DNA from: Carposina sasakii
Taxonomy: Eukaryota > Arthropoda > Insecta > Lepidoptera > Carposinidae
Direction of reading: 5' to 3'
NCBI GenBank assembly: GCA_014607495.2
Contig: CP053175.1
Coordinates: forward strand, 868,001 to 932,000
DNA: 64,000 nt
In this document: one piece after another, positions 1 to 11,283 of the stretch
Layout of the letters: every line of letters begins with the position of its first letter
Position numbering within the stretch: position 1 is the stretch's first letter
Notes under the pieces: model-generated
Database searches by the model: none
What the model saw: only the letters and a program-made list of their open reading frames with translations
Told to the model about the DNA's origin: nothing
Program-made: the position numbers and the translations under genes

Positions 1-1170
1 ATAAAACAAACCAATCACTAACAACTGTCATAAGTTTCCTAAATGGCATGGGTAGCCAGACAGAACTACAATATCACGTACGAGATCCAACAGCCACGTT
101 TAGCATAGCAAAGCCAGATGTAAAGTTTAGTGACAAGTTGCTACCTCATCGTCCGATATTATTTAATGGTTGAGTGTGAGTGAAGTTTAAGCCAACAACT
201 AAAAATATGAGGGTGTAAAGGAAGTCCTAAGAAGTGTTTGACGGACTGTGTGAGAGAGGTTATGCGTGTACTGGGAGAGAGTAATGAAATGGAAGAAAAA
301 TCTAACCTCAAGTGATAGTATGGGAACAGGGTAGAACAGAAAATAATTTCCCCAGAACCCGTGCGCATACATTTGAAATGAAATGAAATATTGTTTATTT
401 GTCTGATTTTCTAATACAATGTCAATATAGGTAAATATATGTCCGCGAAAATCTGATTTCGCAACAATCGGCGTGATCCTGTTAGACAAATTTTACATAA
501 GTAGCGGAAAATGCGGGATTTTACCTATTGCAAGTAAGACTCGTTTTTTGCTTCACTATGGGCATACATTTGTCATTGATGACTCCTTCTGGGGAGTTGT
601 GATTCTATGGGCAGGAAAAGAAGAATGAAGATGTAAGTACGAGTTCTTTGGCAGTCGGATCATACTAAATAGTCGCATGAATGTTACTTGGCTGATATAT
701 AAAATGCTAAAACAAAAGACAATCGGTAACTTCTGCCGACAGGGTCACGGCACAAACGGAAAAAAGACCCGAAAGTTCAACTATGTAGAATAAGTAGGTA
801 ACGCATTGTAAGAATTTTACAATTGTAATTTGTGTTTTTGGCACGGTTTTCGGAAGGTATGCCTACATTTACTTGTAGATAGATACACTGCAAAGTTATT
901 TATGGGCGTATGTTACCTATATATACCTACTAGCCGTATATAGACACTATTGTACGATATCAGTATACCAAATTTCATTAGAATCAGTCCATCTGATACA
1001 GACCAGCAGATACAGACTGTCACTATAATATTATAATGCTAGTGGGTACTCTTGCTTGAGTCAATTTTTTTCTTTTAAAAATTGTACAATGTTGTCGATT
1101 CTGTCTGACCGTAACAGTTAAACATAAACTTAAAGTTAGTCCTACCTGTCCCTTTCTGCCTTAGACATTT
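1..1170. other. AT-rich intergenic/intronic DNA, no gene seen
   Basis: I find no convincing coding exon here. Positions 30-165 resemble, in diverged form, parts of a dispersed family seen again near 5080-5170, 10690-10750 and 17740-17820, with shared phrases around 'gtagccag' and 'cacgtttagca'. Positions 950-1045 look like a decayed retroposon tail. If the GMAP-210-like gene continues leftward, this stretch lies inside one of its introns. Confidence 0.5.
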
Positions 1171-1177
1171 ATGACGA

Positions 1178-1440
1178 TGATGATCTCCGACCGTATTTCG
1201 GTCAAGGCGACCAATCTACTGCGATTGGCCAGGTACGCAGGAGATATTATAGTGCACAAGTGTGTGCGCAAACACAGATGCACTATCTATTCCTACACAC
1301 ACAGATGCACTATATACGAGTTGTTACTCTCATAGTCCAATGGGACGGAAAGCCGACACGACCGGAGAAAGATCAGGCGCAGGCCCAACAGTTTTACGTT
1401 CTTTCCGAGGCACGAGCTAAGTGACAATTTTGCAACATTA
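1178..1440 (-). repeat. Dispersed repeat family alpha, copy 1
   Basis: About 260 bp that recurs in opposite orientation at 2968-3212 and, shorter, at 11524-11735. Shared blocks include a run around 'ctccggtcgtgtcggctttc' and a segment rich in 'gcgcacacac'. No open frame or terminal inverted repeat was recognised, so the class (SINE, LINE fragment or other) is undetermined. The three copies are clearly homologous but diverged by substitutions and small gaps. Confidence 0.75.
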
Positions 1441-1485
1441 AAATCTGTAGGAAATAAATTAACTGGAGCCATTTATACTCGTATT

Positions 1486-1690
1486 AGGAATCAACCGATC
1501 AAATTGGTGAAATCCTAAAGAAAGGTCAGGTCAATAGTACCCTAAACCGACGAGCGTGCATGAAGAATATCATGAAAGTAAATGAATCGAAAGAGGTGTG
1601 TCAGGATCGTAGCAAATTGAGATCCGTGATCTCTGCCTACCCCTCCGAGAGAGAGGCGTGTTTTTATGTATGTATGTATGTATATACCTT
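1486..1690 (+). mobile_element. RTE-like LINE 3' end fragment
   Basis: Nearly identical to the last 200 bp of the better copy at 14644-15367, including the coding tail that reads like an RTE-clade reverse transcriptase C-terminus. It ends in the same tetranucleotide array, tatgtatgtatgtatg (about 1665-1685). It is a 5'-truncated insertion and the frame is too short to be functional. Confidence 0.75.
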
Positions 1691-1965
1691 GGGACCCAAA
1701 GTCAACCTCACTGCCCGTGGTGCACCCTGCTATTTAACGGATGAGGCTCTGACGCTAAAAAGCTTATAATACCAATTTAGCACGGAAACATTTTCTATTG
1801 GATTCGTTACCGGTCGCCAGATTGTTGTCTTTGTGCCCGAAAAGCGGCGGTAGACTCACCACTTACCACGTGGGACTTAATAGGCTAACTGATGAAAAGT
1901 GGGTGTGTAAGCACACGTCTGCCCAACCTCCTTGGGGGATAATGGGCGTGACCTTTATGTTATGG
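1685..1965 (+). repeat. Dispersed repeat family beta, copy 1
   Basis: Homologous to 8366-8612. Shared stretches include 'gtgcaccctgctatttaacg' and 'ttggattcgttaccggtcgc', and both copies contain a 'gggggataatgggc' block. A small degenerate piece also occurs near 7385-7430. The family directly follows the LINE tail at 1486-1690 and may be attached to it or inserted in it. Class unknown. Confidence 0.7.
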
Positions 1966-2390
1966 AGAGGGACAGACTTGACGAGGAGACTGCCGGCGGA
2001 TTTTCTGAGGGTGCCGCCATCAGGTAAACTCATAGTGCGAGGGCGCAAACAAGCGTCAGCTTAACTTAACTTAACTGTATTTATTTTTCTCTTTATGTGT
2101 ACAATAAATAACATGAATATTCTTCTTCAAATTCACAACTAAAAGAGAAACATCTTACTAGCTGCATACAATATTCTAAAATAACTTTAAAACTCTAAAA
2201 CCAACGAATAGGTAAAAACAAGCCGGTCATAACTACTGGCAACATTCAATGGCGGATCATTTGCAATTACTATTCTAATAATTAGCTGCAAACACCTTGA
2301 CGCCAAGGATGGGTGGACCGGAGTGAAGTAAGTAGGCTAATTAGCTGGAGTCACGATTAGGGTGAGAACAGCGTAGGTTTAAGTCATACG

Positions 2391-2632
2391 GCTGATTGGT
2401 GTGGTAGGTAGTGCTGCCTGCCTGCGACGCCATAGGTCCTGGGTTCGAATCCCGGTAGGTGCAAACATTGATATGATGAATATCGATGTTTGTTTACGAG
2501 TCATGGATGTTTCTATACTTATCTATGTATTTATATACCGTTGCTTAGTACCCACGACACAAGACCTTAGGGATCTTAATGTGGGACTAAGTTAATGTGT
2601 TCTGTAGTGTGTGAATATTTATTTATTTATAT
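2391..2632 (+). mobile_element. tRNA-derived SINE, copy 1
   Basis: A tRNA-like head with a perfect RNA polymerase III B box (GGTTCGAATCC, 2442-2452) and an A-box-like stretch about 40 bp upstream, followed by a tRNA-unrelated body and an AT-rich tail. Two other copies lie at 53075-53305 and 63015-63232 and share the body phrase 'cacgacacaagaccttaggg'. From memory this matches the common Metulj-type SINE of Lepidoptera; that name is inference. Confidence 0.85.
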
Positions 2633-2689
2633 AAAGGTATTTGTAATATTTTATGTATCCTAGGGATACCACAAAAAATAGCTTTAAGC

Positions 2690-2945
2690 ATTTCTGTGCT
2701 GATGCAGGGTTTCATTACATCAGCTGCATCTCCTTCCGTGCATGTCGTAAGAGTCGACTAAGGAACTCAGGGGCGTTCTCTCAAAGCGATGAGCTAGCAA
2801 CGTGTGATCTTTTACACCTGTCCCCGCTAAACTAAACGTGGCTGTGGGATCTAGTTTATGATCCTGCAGTTCTAGCTACCCTAGTTCGGGAAAGACGTGC
2901 ACCTTCCAAGCAGGAGGCGTAAGTTCGATCCCAGTCACGGGCCTG
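2690..2945 (+). repeat. Dispersed repeat family gamma, copy 1
   Basis: Contains 'gcatgtcgtaagagtcgact', found in reverse complement at about 16700-16725 and 18175-18205. The right part (2835-2945) matches fragments elsewhere ('gatcctgcagttctagctac' and similar) and holds a weak B-box-like 'agttcgatccca'. It may be a SINE with a degenerate promoter, but I cannot define its ends. Confidence 0.6.
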
Positions 2946-2967
2946 TACCAATGAATTTATTTCATGT

Positions 2968-3212
2968 ACAGATTTTAATGTTGCAAAATTATCACTTAGC
3001 TCGTGCCTCGGAAAGCAAGTAAAACCGTTGGTGCTGCGCTTGATCTCTCTCCGGTCGTGTCGGCTTTCCGTCCCATCGGACTATGAGAGTAACGGAACAG
3101 AGAGTGCATCTGTGTTTGCGCACACACTTGTGCACTATAATATCCCCTGCGTACCTGGCCAATCTCCGTAGAGATTGGTCGCCTTGGCCGAAATACGGTC
3201 GGAGATCTTCAT
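2968..3212 (+). repeat. Dispersed repeat family alpha, copy 2
   Basis: Inverted relative to the copy at 1178-1440, sharing essentially its whole length. Together the pair would form a large imperfect inverted repeat about 1.5 kb apart. Confidence 0.75.
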
Positions 3213-3584
3213 TTTCATCAGTTCGGGAACACAGTGCATGTGTATATGCCTATATATAATTTTGTTATATTAACTTTAACTGTGTCCAATTTCACGTTCA
3301 TTAATTTGCACAATTTCCTTGAATAGTTTTTGCCAACCCCTCGACTACTAAAAGAAATCCAGTCTAAAACCAAGGTGTAATCGCAAAAGATAACCTTTTT
3401 AATACAAAATGCACTAGAAATGCACTGTAATGCAAAAAAAATGGCCCTAATAAGGCAGAAAGTATAGAAAATCCAGCGACCTAACAATCGAATATTACTA
3501 TTTTCAGGGCGATTTAGGGCTATCTGGCGTTTAGAAAAATCGGCCCTTAAACTAATAGAAGACAGAAGAAGTATGAAGATACGC

Positions 3585-3727
3585 TTAAAGGCTCGAGCAC
3601 ACCGGATGCGTCTGCGTAGACGTAAGCATAGACGTCAAGCGGTGACAGTTCTATACATTAAACTCAGAGGTACGTGTACGTCTACGCTTACGTGCACGCA
3701 TACGCATCCGGTGTGCTCGAGCCTTAA
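3585..3727. mobile_element. 143-bp palindromic MITE flanked by TTAA
   Basis: Outer ends are inverted repeats: 'aggctcgagcacaccgg' on the left and its complement 'ccggtgtgctcgagcct' on the right, continuing imperfectly inward for about 50 bp through CpG-rich cgtagacgta-like sequence. Both ends abut TTAA (3585-3588 and 3724-3727), the target used by piggyBac-type elements. The terminal bases do not match canonical piggyBac ends, so superfamily assignment is open. Confidence 0.8.
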
Positions 3728-4790
3728 TACTAAATTGACAAACAACGTGCTCTACCAGACTTCTTGTATATTAAAAACTTTTTAAGAACTGTCTAAATTC
3801 TCAAAATCCACAAACATTACCATGCATACAGCCATACGCTATGCCATTTAGATCTTAATCTACGTTTAAAAGCTTTTGAGGAAGCTACAAAAGGTACCTA
3901 CATACACAGTATTACACAGGCTGTGGTCTACGTGTAGCCCGAATCAAACCACAAAGGAGATCCTAAAGCCACGTGTTATGAGAGTATTTAAAAGATAAAA
4001 AAACCAGTGAAGCTAATCATGAAACGCCTGAAAATCCCCCGACCAATCAGCAACGCACGTGTATGAATCAGACGATTATCTGAAAACCTGTAATATTAAC
4101 CGAAATTACACGATAACGGTGCACAAGCGTATACTATCTTACTATTGGCGGAGTGACATCACTTGGGCAAACATTGCTCATTTTTAGGGTTCCGTATTGA
4201 ATATTTTTTAACCGACTACGCCAGAAGGAGGGTTATGTTTTTCGAGTGTATGCATGTAAATTTCTTTGGCACGCTCGTGGCCACGGCTAGTCGCATTTGA
4301 TCTTGAAAGGTATCATTAGACATGAGAGTGACTCTGGGTAATTTTTTTTGCGGTGAATGATAGCATTTGTTGTTAAAGCGGCAACAGAAATTTATCACCT
4401 GTGAAAATTTTAACTGTTTAGCTATAATGGTTTATGAGATAAGATTGTAACAGACAGATAGCGGATTCTAGTAGTCCAAAAGGGTAAAATTGGGACCCTA
4501 TTGCTATAACTTCGCTGTCCGTCTGTCTGTCAGGAGACTCTATCTCATGAACCTTGATAGATATACAGGTAAAAATTTTACAGAAGATATATTTCTTTTA
4601 CCGCTAAACATATAAAAAAAATATGAGGAGCAATATAGGAGCAATTACAAAAATCGTGATTTTGGCCATTTTTTAATAGATACGGGACCCTTTATACGCG
4701 AGACCGATTCACACTTGACGGGTCAAAGAGACCCAGCAACCCATACGCGGCGCTAATCAAAGACAAACAAGAGAAAAGCAAAAGCCAATA
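3728..4790. other. Repeat-poor stretch, no gene seen
   Basis: About 1 kb with no recognisable coding exon. The fragment around 4195-4260 ('accgactacgccagaaggag') resembles 19438-19480 and is probably an old repeat. Positions 4500-4700 have the look of decayed retroposon DNA. Confidence 0.4.
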
Positions 4791-5420
4791 CACTCACCGT
4801 AAATACACCGCGGTGGAACTCAAACTTTTTTGAACTTCACTCATGGTTTCAAAGTTCGAACGCGCTCACGTTTTAGGGCGGACGACCGCTCGCGGCGATG
4901 TCCGGACCTCAACTGAGCGATTAGGCGGCGCGTGCGCTTGGATTACGCCTTCACACACACATGGACGCGTGTGCGTGTATGAGTGGAACGAAGCCTCCGT
5001 GAAAATGGAGTGCGCACGACGAAATTAGGTGCGGTTTTGGCAATTTACATACATATATACACACGGCTATGTTCACGAAATGAGGTAGCCAGAACTGCAG
5101 GATCGTAAAGAAGATCCCAGAGTTACGTTTAGCATCACGTGGACAGATGTACGATCAGTGACAAATTGCTAACTTATCGCCTGAAGGAATTCCTGAGTTC
5201 CTCAGGGTAATTTACAATATGCATTAATAACCTGATTACAGATTTTTTTATATGTACGGAGACCTTACTAGACCATTAAAATGGCCTGATTTTTAAATAC
5301 AAATAGAGGTCTTATAAGATCACTTTGATGTAACGTAAAAAAGTGAACTGTTTTTTTATCAGATCGGACAGTACCAATTTATAGAAATAGACTAAGTACT
5401 ACGATAAGAAGGACACATAA

Positions 5421-6042
5421 GAAGACGGCTACACAGAACAGAAGTAAGACACGGACCCGTCGCAGTCGCGGCGCCCGGGCGCCCGTTTAATCTACTTTCA
5501 TACAAAATGTATACAGCCGTCGCGACATAAAACATGCAGAAAAGACAGGACGGCCGACACGACGCTTATTCGTCGGCGTCCGATTGGAAAACATATAGAA
5601 AGGACAAGGCGCGCCGGGCGCGGGCCTGTGCGGGGGCAAGCGGTGGAGCGGAAAGGACGCGGAGAGCAGGTTCTCACATAGCACAGTGTTCCGAAACCCC
5701 TAAAATACTAAAATACCTTTAAAGAGATAATTATTAAAATAAACAAAGTAACAACTTAAGTAAGTACGTATTAAGTTGGAAACATAAGGGCAAAGGAACT
5801 AGTGATGTGCTGGATCATTTGTACCCAGTAACGTCTAACCCTCTGCATATTAGCGAGATATACCAGTGCCAATACATCTTCATCTTCAGACGGTTGAATG
5901 CCGGGAAAAATCCAGTGTGCGCCGGCCGTCACGCCCGTTCCTTGTCTTTTCTATGTGTTTTAAAAAGTCGTGACGGGCCCTGTCTGCGACGGGTCCGCGC
6001 CCCGTCCTCGCCCTGCGTCTTTTCTGTGTGGCCGGGGCTTTA
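5421..6042. mobile_element. GC-rich imperfect fold-back element
   Basis: The left part (5421-5650) and the right part (about 5920-6042) are imperfect inverted complements of each other. 'acacggacccgtcgcag' on the left pairs with 'ctgcgacgggtccgcg' on the right, and the 'acatatagaaaggacaaggc' region pairs with 'ccttgtcttttctatgtg'. The arms are CpG-rich, unlike the AT-rich surroundings. It looks like a non-autonomous TIR element of about 620 bp; exact ends and target duplication were not resolved. Confidence 0.55.
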
Positions 6043-6521
6043 GCTTACAAACATGTTATTGTACCTAAATGTAACGAAGAGTTCCCAGATTATGATGAAG
6101 TCATTACTTTTCAAAGAAAAAAATCATCATTATGCCATATACAACCTAACTGTAAATATGACTAAGGAATTATTTTCCTTCATGCATTTGGTTTTTTTTT
6201 TACACTTTGAGTCAACCTAAGGCCTATTTAAGTTTACGAAGGCGTCTCTGGTTCAGAAATAAATAACGCAGCAAAGTTTAATCTGCGTGTAAAGTCGCAC
6301 CTACTTTTAGTACGCGTTCTATACCGCTGCGACACATTGCCATAGACTATACACACACATACATACATACATAGTATAGACATACGTTTAAATGCATATT
6401 ATGCAGTATTATGTACGTACCACTGGTGTATATCTTTACATTTAGTTGCAGTCATTAAATATGGGGAATAGTAAATAAGTAATAGTAATAAGTCCTTATT
6501 AAAACATCGTCTTCGTCGTCT

Positions 6522-6745
6522 TCAGCCTATTGCAGTCCACTGCTGGACGCAGGCCTCCCCCAGGGCACGCCACAAGGCTACTGCCACAGGGGGGTTTTGC
6601 GGGTTAGTGACCGCAGTGTGATTTTCGGACTGTGTTGTCAGTACGGGAGGCGCTGCTGCCCGCCTCCTGGAAACCCTTAATCGCCTCGTACGATACCCAC
6701 GGGCAGGCTTGGGTTTGTACAAACTCTACTCTGCCGGCACCACGC
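6522..6745 (+). repeat. Dispersed repeat family eta, copy 1
   Basis: Begins 'cagcctattgcagtccactg' and ends near 'ctctgccggcaccacgcgg'. Other copies: 16496-16665 (partial), 18484-18745 (reverse, full length) and 52660-52905, with tiny pieces at 47402-47444 and 62583-62610. The full copy is about 225-260 bp. It is a very familiar lepidopteran interspersed repeat, but I do not assign a class. Confidence 0.75.
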
Positions 6746-7148
6746 GGCGTATCAAAACATATCCTTTACCAATCATAAAAAAAGAAAATCATAAACTCCA
6801 CGCTCTAATTTCAAATTTGATATTGGAATAGCTAAGCGTTTCCGTTTCCGCTTTAGTTTTTTTGTTTTTGGACAAAGAGCACGCGTTTCGCCCTGTTTTT
6901 GGTAAATGAACTTATTTCTTATCTGTTAGTAAAGAAAGTCTTACAAGCAAAGACATTATTGTAACATTACAGTACACCTACGAAATAGACGGTGCAGTAC
7001 ATACAACTTTTTACAAGTACATACAATTTTATTGAATTGACACAACAATCCAATTTTGACATATTGTTCAAGTTTTTACTACAGTAAATAAAGTTCTCTT
7101 GAATGTTCAAGAAAATGGTATCATGTAGATAGGGGTATAGCTAGACTC

Positions 7149-7345
7149 GGCCCCCTGAATTACGTAAAAGCAGTAACAAAGCCGAAGCAAAGCGATAGCG
7201 AAAATTGTACAATATTCGCCTTGAAATGTCAAAGTTCCTTTGAAATTCATTTTACGTAATACGAATTTGACAAGCAATCAGCGATTTTTTGTACAATTTT
7301 CGCTATCGCTTCGCTTTTGCTAGTTAGGTAATAAGGGGGCGGGCC
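7149..7345. mobile_element. MITE with long terminal inverted repeats
   Basis: The left arm, ending 'agcgatagcgaaaattgtac' near 7210, is the inverted complement of the right arm starting 'ttgtacaattttcgctatcg' near 7290. Pairing runs out to ggcccccTGAATTA on the left and its counterpart on the right, giving TIRs of roughly 55 bp around an 80-bp core that contains its own small palindrome. No clear target duplication seen. Confidence 0.75.
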
Positions 7346-8365
7346 GCTCTTCGGTGTGTTCCACTAATACCATAAGGTAAAGGTCCACCAATAGTCAACC
7401 TTACCTGCCCGTGTATAGTGCATGATGCACCCTAATTATTATACCTAGAGGGTACAAAAGAGATATGTTAAGCTAAATGCTATGAAAATGGCCTACTATA
7501 GAGAACCTATCCACAAAATTTGAGTCAGATATTATTTTTTTTACATATAGTAGATTCCATACGTATCATAAACAACTCAGGACTGTCTATACAATTTAAA
7601 AAATAAACTTGTGATTTCGAATCTCACATTTTGCTCTTAGTACCCCTTTTGTTACACCCAGCATATAACGAACAAGGTTCTGGCGCTAACAGCCTATGTT
7701 AAGACAGTTCATTTCTCTAGCCGCGATAGAGAATTTCGTTTAGGATAACCAAAGGGTAAGATTTTGCCGGACATCCCCTGACTAAGTCGGAAAAATTCCA
7801 GAGAAAGTCAATGAAGAATATCATGAAAGTCGTCTATGGAGGGAAAGGGGGTGTGTCAGGACCGTGGCAAGTGGAGACCCGTGATCTTTGCCTACCACGC
7901 AGGGATAAAATGATGTGTCTATCAAAAATCAACGCGTTGTCGATACTATATCGTCGATATGTCTGAAGACGTATATTAAAATCGTGGGCGTAGTATTAAA
8001 GCAGGCAACATAACCCTTTTTTTCCCAGCAGCATCAACCCTTATCCCAGCAGCACCAAAGAGTGGTATAAACGGCTCATGAGTCGCTTTTAAAGACACGT
8101 ATTAAGTCGATTAGTTTTTAAGAAATCGTAATGACAAAGATCATAGTCTATAGGTACATACCCCTAGCAGCAGCCGCCAGCACAGCTTTACCACCAAACA
8201 GTGGTATTAACCGCTTATCAGACGCTTTTATACCACCCCTTATCTACCTCCCTCGCCGATCAATAGTTTTATCATCTAACGCCCGAATTAGAACAGATAT
8301 AGAGTATATTATACCCATTTATAATATACTATAATATACTAGGGTGTAAGTAGATTCGATTAATA
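7346..8365. other. Mixed repeat remnants, no gene
   Basis: Contains a diverged LINE tail at about 7796-7925 ('atgaagaatatcatgaaagt' shared with 1560-1580 and 15240-15260), a family-beta scrap near 7385-7430, and two short related direct repeats near 8020-8075 and 8155-8220 ('agcagca..ccaaagagtggtat' type). No exon signals recognised. Confidence 0.5.
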
Positions 8366-8612
8366 CCTAAGGACCCAGTCAGCCTCATCTGCCCGTGGTG
8401 CACCCTGCTATTTAACGGACGAGGCTCTAACGCTAAATATCTTATAATACCTATTTAGAATGACACGGAGACATTTCCTATTGGATTCGTTACCGGTCGC
8501 TAGATTGTTGTACTTGTATCCGAAAAGGATGTGGGACTTAATAGGGTAACTAGTGAAAATTGGGTGCGAAAGTTGCACATTTCTGTCCAATCTTTTTGGG
8601 GGATAATGGGCA
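8366..8612 (+). repeat. Dispersed repeat family beta, copy 2
   Basis: Second copy of the family at 1685-1965. It lacks the central 'aaagcggcggtagactcacc' block present in copy 1, so it carries an internal deletion of about 25 bp relative to that copy. Confidence 0.7.
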
Positions 8613-8679
8613 TTGGGCATAGGTATAGGTACCTATGTATGTGATAGATTAATGATATTCTTCATATTTACTCGTCTGT

Positions 8680-8944
8680 GGGGCCATCCATATATTACAT
8701 CACAGATTAAGTGGGAGGGAGGGGGTCATCAAACTGTGACATTGCGTGTCAAGGGGGTGGGAGGGCTCCTAAATTTCGTGACATCACATTTTCATTCAAT
8801 AATCTCTAAATATAAATCTGCAAAAAAGCTATATGTGACGTCACACTAGGGAGGGAGTTCTCAAAAATGTGACCAGCTGTGACAAGGAGGGGGTAGAGGC
8901 AAAAAATCATGAAATTCGTGTGACGTAATTTATGGATGACCCCT
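8680..8944. mobile_element. MITE with 25-bp TIRs (GGGGTCATCCATA.. type)
   Basis: The left end 'ggggccatccatatattaca' and the right end 'gtaatttatggatgacccct' are inverted complements with a few mismatches. The interior is rich in G-runs and TGACGTCA-like sites. About 265 bp with no coding capacity. The flanks show no clear target duplication. Confidence 0.75.
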
Positions 8945-10264
8945 TTACCTTAGCACTAAGATAAAAATCTAGCAAGCCAGACAACGTAGCTCATTACTCA
9001 ATCACAATGATCTAGACTCCAAATTTATATAAAAAAAAAAAACTTAAAAAATTAGGCGTATGCATTGTGCATTTGACCCAAACACCAGTCCCATTCGATC
9101 GTAACAATCTGCTATCGATAAAAATATTAAAATCACGACCCCATCGATAAACATCGCTTCCAATATTGTAGTAGCCATTAAAAATGCACATTATTAAGTA
9201 AAGTTTAAAAAACCTACATAAATATTTAGTGCTTCCTCTGTTGAATGCTCAATTTAAAAAAGAAAAGAATGTTAATGGCGTACCTTATGAACCGATTTCC
9301 TTTGTCTTTGATTTACATAATTGAAAAAAACAGCTTTCGCTATTTTGTCAGCGCCATCTTTCCTATGATTTAAAAACGGAAGCAAATAAGCTATGTATTC
9401 GTTTGTATTTCTTTTGAGTGTGTGTTTTGATTATATTTCACTATCTACTACCTACTAGACCATGGTCGTCAAGAAAGGTTTAGTCAAGAGCACCAACGAG
9501 GCGTAAGAGTACCTATGTTTGGAACGTGCCAAATGGAAATCTATAGTCTCTACTCACCCCTTAGGGTCGGTTCATATCTGAGGGAACATGCGTCACGTAT
9601 TATCGGTAGCGTAACGCCAGAACAGACAAAATTTATAGAACACTCGACCGTTAGCACTCAACCGATGATACGTTAATGGTCCCTTTTGAAAACCAGCGCT
9701 GCTTGCAAGGTAGGCACGCCTATCTTGTCTTAGCAGCATCCAGCTGAAAAGGGACCCGTTTGGCGGTTGCACGTACACGGGACGTGACTGACGGGCTCCA
9801 AATAGGGCACACAGTTATACTTACTGTTCTTCGTTTCATGTTGCTTCTACCTATTTCTATTGTCCTTTTCTATGTTACTTCTGTCCGTGTATGTGTAATT
9901 TTCAAATAAAAATCCTATTCTATTCTACGTTAGTGCGTCAAGCGTACGTTTACCTGTATCTGGAGATACGACGACGCATCTTCCGTCAGATATGAACCGA
10001 CCTTTATGTTTGGGATATAGGCGTGAGCTTTGGCGTGAGGTTATGTACGTTCTTCATATCAATCAAAATAGATATATAAATACCTACTTATAGGACGCTT
10101 GATTACTAAACACAATAAAATCAATAGCAATCGCATTGCAAACAAGTGGTTAGTTTGTTTAATACTGATAGGGAAGATACGTATCCCTTTTTTACCTATT
10201 TATTATACCAGCTCATATTAGATTGCAACGGTATAGGTAGATAAATAAATATATTAAAATAAAA
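8945..10264. other. Repeat-derived DNA, no gene recognised
   Basis: No ORF with coding character. Positions 9455-9580 weakly resemble the RTE-like LINE tail ('gtcaagagcaccaacgaggc' against 'gtcaagagtaccctaaaccc'). Positions 9890-9930 look like an A-rich retroposon end ('aaataaaaatcctattctat'). Confidence 0.4.
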
Positions 10265-10272
10265 CTCTTTAT

Positions 10273-10568
10273 CATGGAGATGAAATAAAAGAGGAGCAGC
10301 GGCTAAGTATATTTTCATACAAAAATAGTGTGCCGCTGAGCGGGGGTGAAGTATGGGACGAGGTGAGCATCCTAAAACTGTAGCCCTGCCCATTTACATA
10401 GAAACCAATTTGTAGTGACTAGCCAAACTACTTGCATAAGCGTGTGGTTACAGCTACTGCGTTACACACACTGGCCCTGAAGCTCCGCCCCTATCATGAC
10501 GTCATGGCCTAACAATTGCCACACGACTCAGTTCATAGTCCCACCTCCTCTTTTATACCTTCTCCATG
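10273..10568. mobile_element. hAT-type MITE with perfect 8-bp TSD
   Basis: A 296-bp element with ends catggaga and tctccatg. The inverted repeats extend about 28 bp into the 'aaaagaggagcagcgg' type sequence. It is flanked by perfect 8-bp direct repeats CTCTTTAT at 10265-10272 and 10569-10576, the length typical of the hAT superfamily. A second copy in the opposite orientation lies at 61443-61740. The interior has no transposase, so it is non-autonomous. Confidence 0.85.
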
Positions 10569-11020
10569 CTCTTTATCTAGACACAAATAGTTATAGACAT
10601 GTTACAATATTCTCGAGCATAATATGTACCAAGTTTTCCAGAACCCATGATCACATACTGTTCTGAAGCAGTTTTATGTCAACTTTACTCTACACGTGAC
10701 TGGGGGATCTTATTTGTGATCCTACATTTCTCACTATACCATTTCGGAAACGCAGAAAACCTTCGCTGAGTACGTCATTACTAGGTACCCATTGTTTTCT
10801 TCTTTATTGGTACACTATCGAAAAAATAGTACAAAGGCGTGCTTCTCTTAAACAGAGATTTCTTACAGCAAACCGGGGGAGAAAGAGAGAAATAAACATT
10901 TGATATTTAGAGCCGATATTTCCAACAGTCAGATAGCCTATCTGAGAAATAAATTTTATGCTGTCTTTCTGTTAATCTCGCCGAAGATAGAGACAGCATC
11001 ACCCTTGTTCTTTAGATAGA

Positions 11021-11090
11021 CGGAATGCAGAGGTCGTGGGTTCGAGTCCCACTCGGGTGAAGAATTTTAACCATTTCTTTATTAATAATT
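11021..11090 (+). mobile_element. tRNA-derived SINE fragment
   Basis: Shares 'cggaatgcagaggtcgtggg' and a B box with the fuller copy at 11284-11390, followed in both by the same T-rich body ('ccatttctttatt'). The 5' head is missing. The two copies bracket the short GMAP-210 exon at 11153-11206. Confidence 0.75.
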
Positions 11091-11152
11091 TTATAGACTA
11101 TGTAGTCTATCTAACTTTTGGAACCTTAGTGGTGGAAAATAAAAAGACTTAC

Positions 11153-11206
11153 CTCAGCTTGAAGGGTAGCATGTATCTCATCGTATTGCTGCTTCAGGGT
11201 GGCGAT
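11153..11206 (-). CDS. GMAP-210/TRIP11-like exon 2 (18 codons)
   Basis: On the minus strand, an acceptor (…ttttcag) precedes an open 54-bp block encoding IATLKQQYDEIHATLQAE, followed at once by a strong donor (gtaagt). Both ends are phase 0, matching the phase-0 donor of exon 1 at 21565. Joined to exon 1 it continues the heptad pattern after …EEKCRSQELE and aligns in character with the start of the TRIP11/GMAP-210 coiled coil. The exon is flanked by two SINE copies. Later exons should lie further left, and I could not recognise any within the window. Confidence 0.65.
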
Positions 11207-11283
11207 CTGAAAATAACATGTTTTCAGGGTAAGTTACATATACTATACATAATCTTACTTATATTATATAATATTATATATTA

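Noticed and set aside
9455..9585. Further LINE tail copy
   Set aside because: Only a weak resemblance to the RTE-like tail; too degenerate to assert as a feature.
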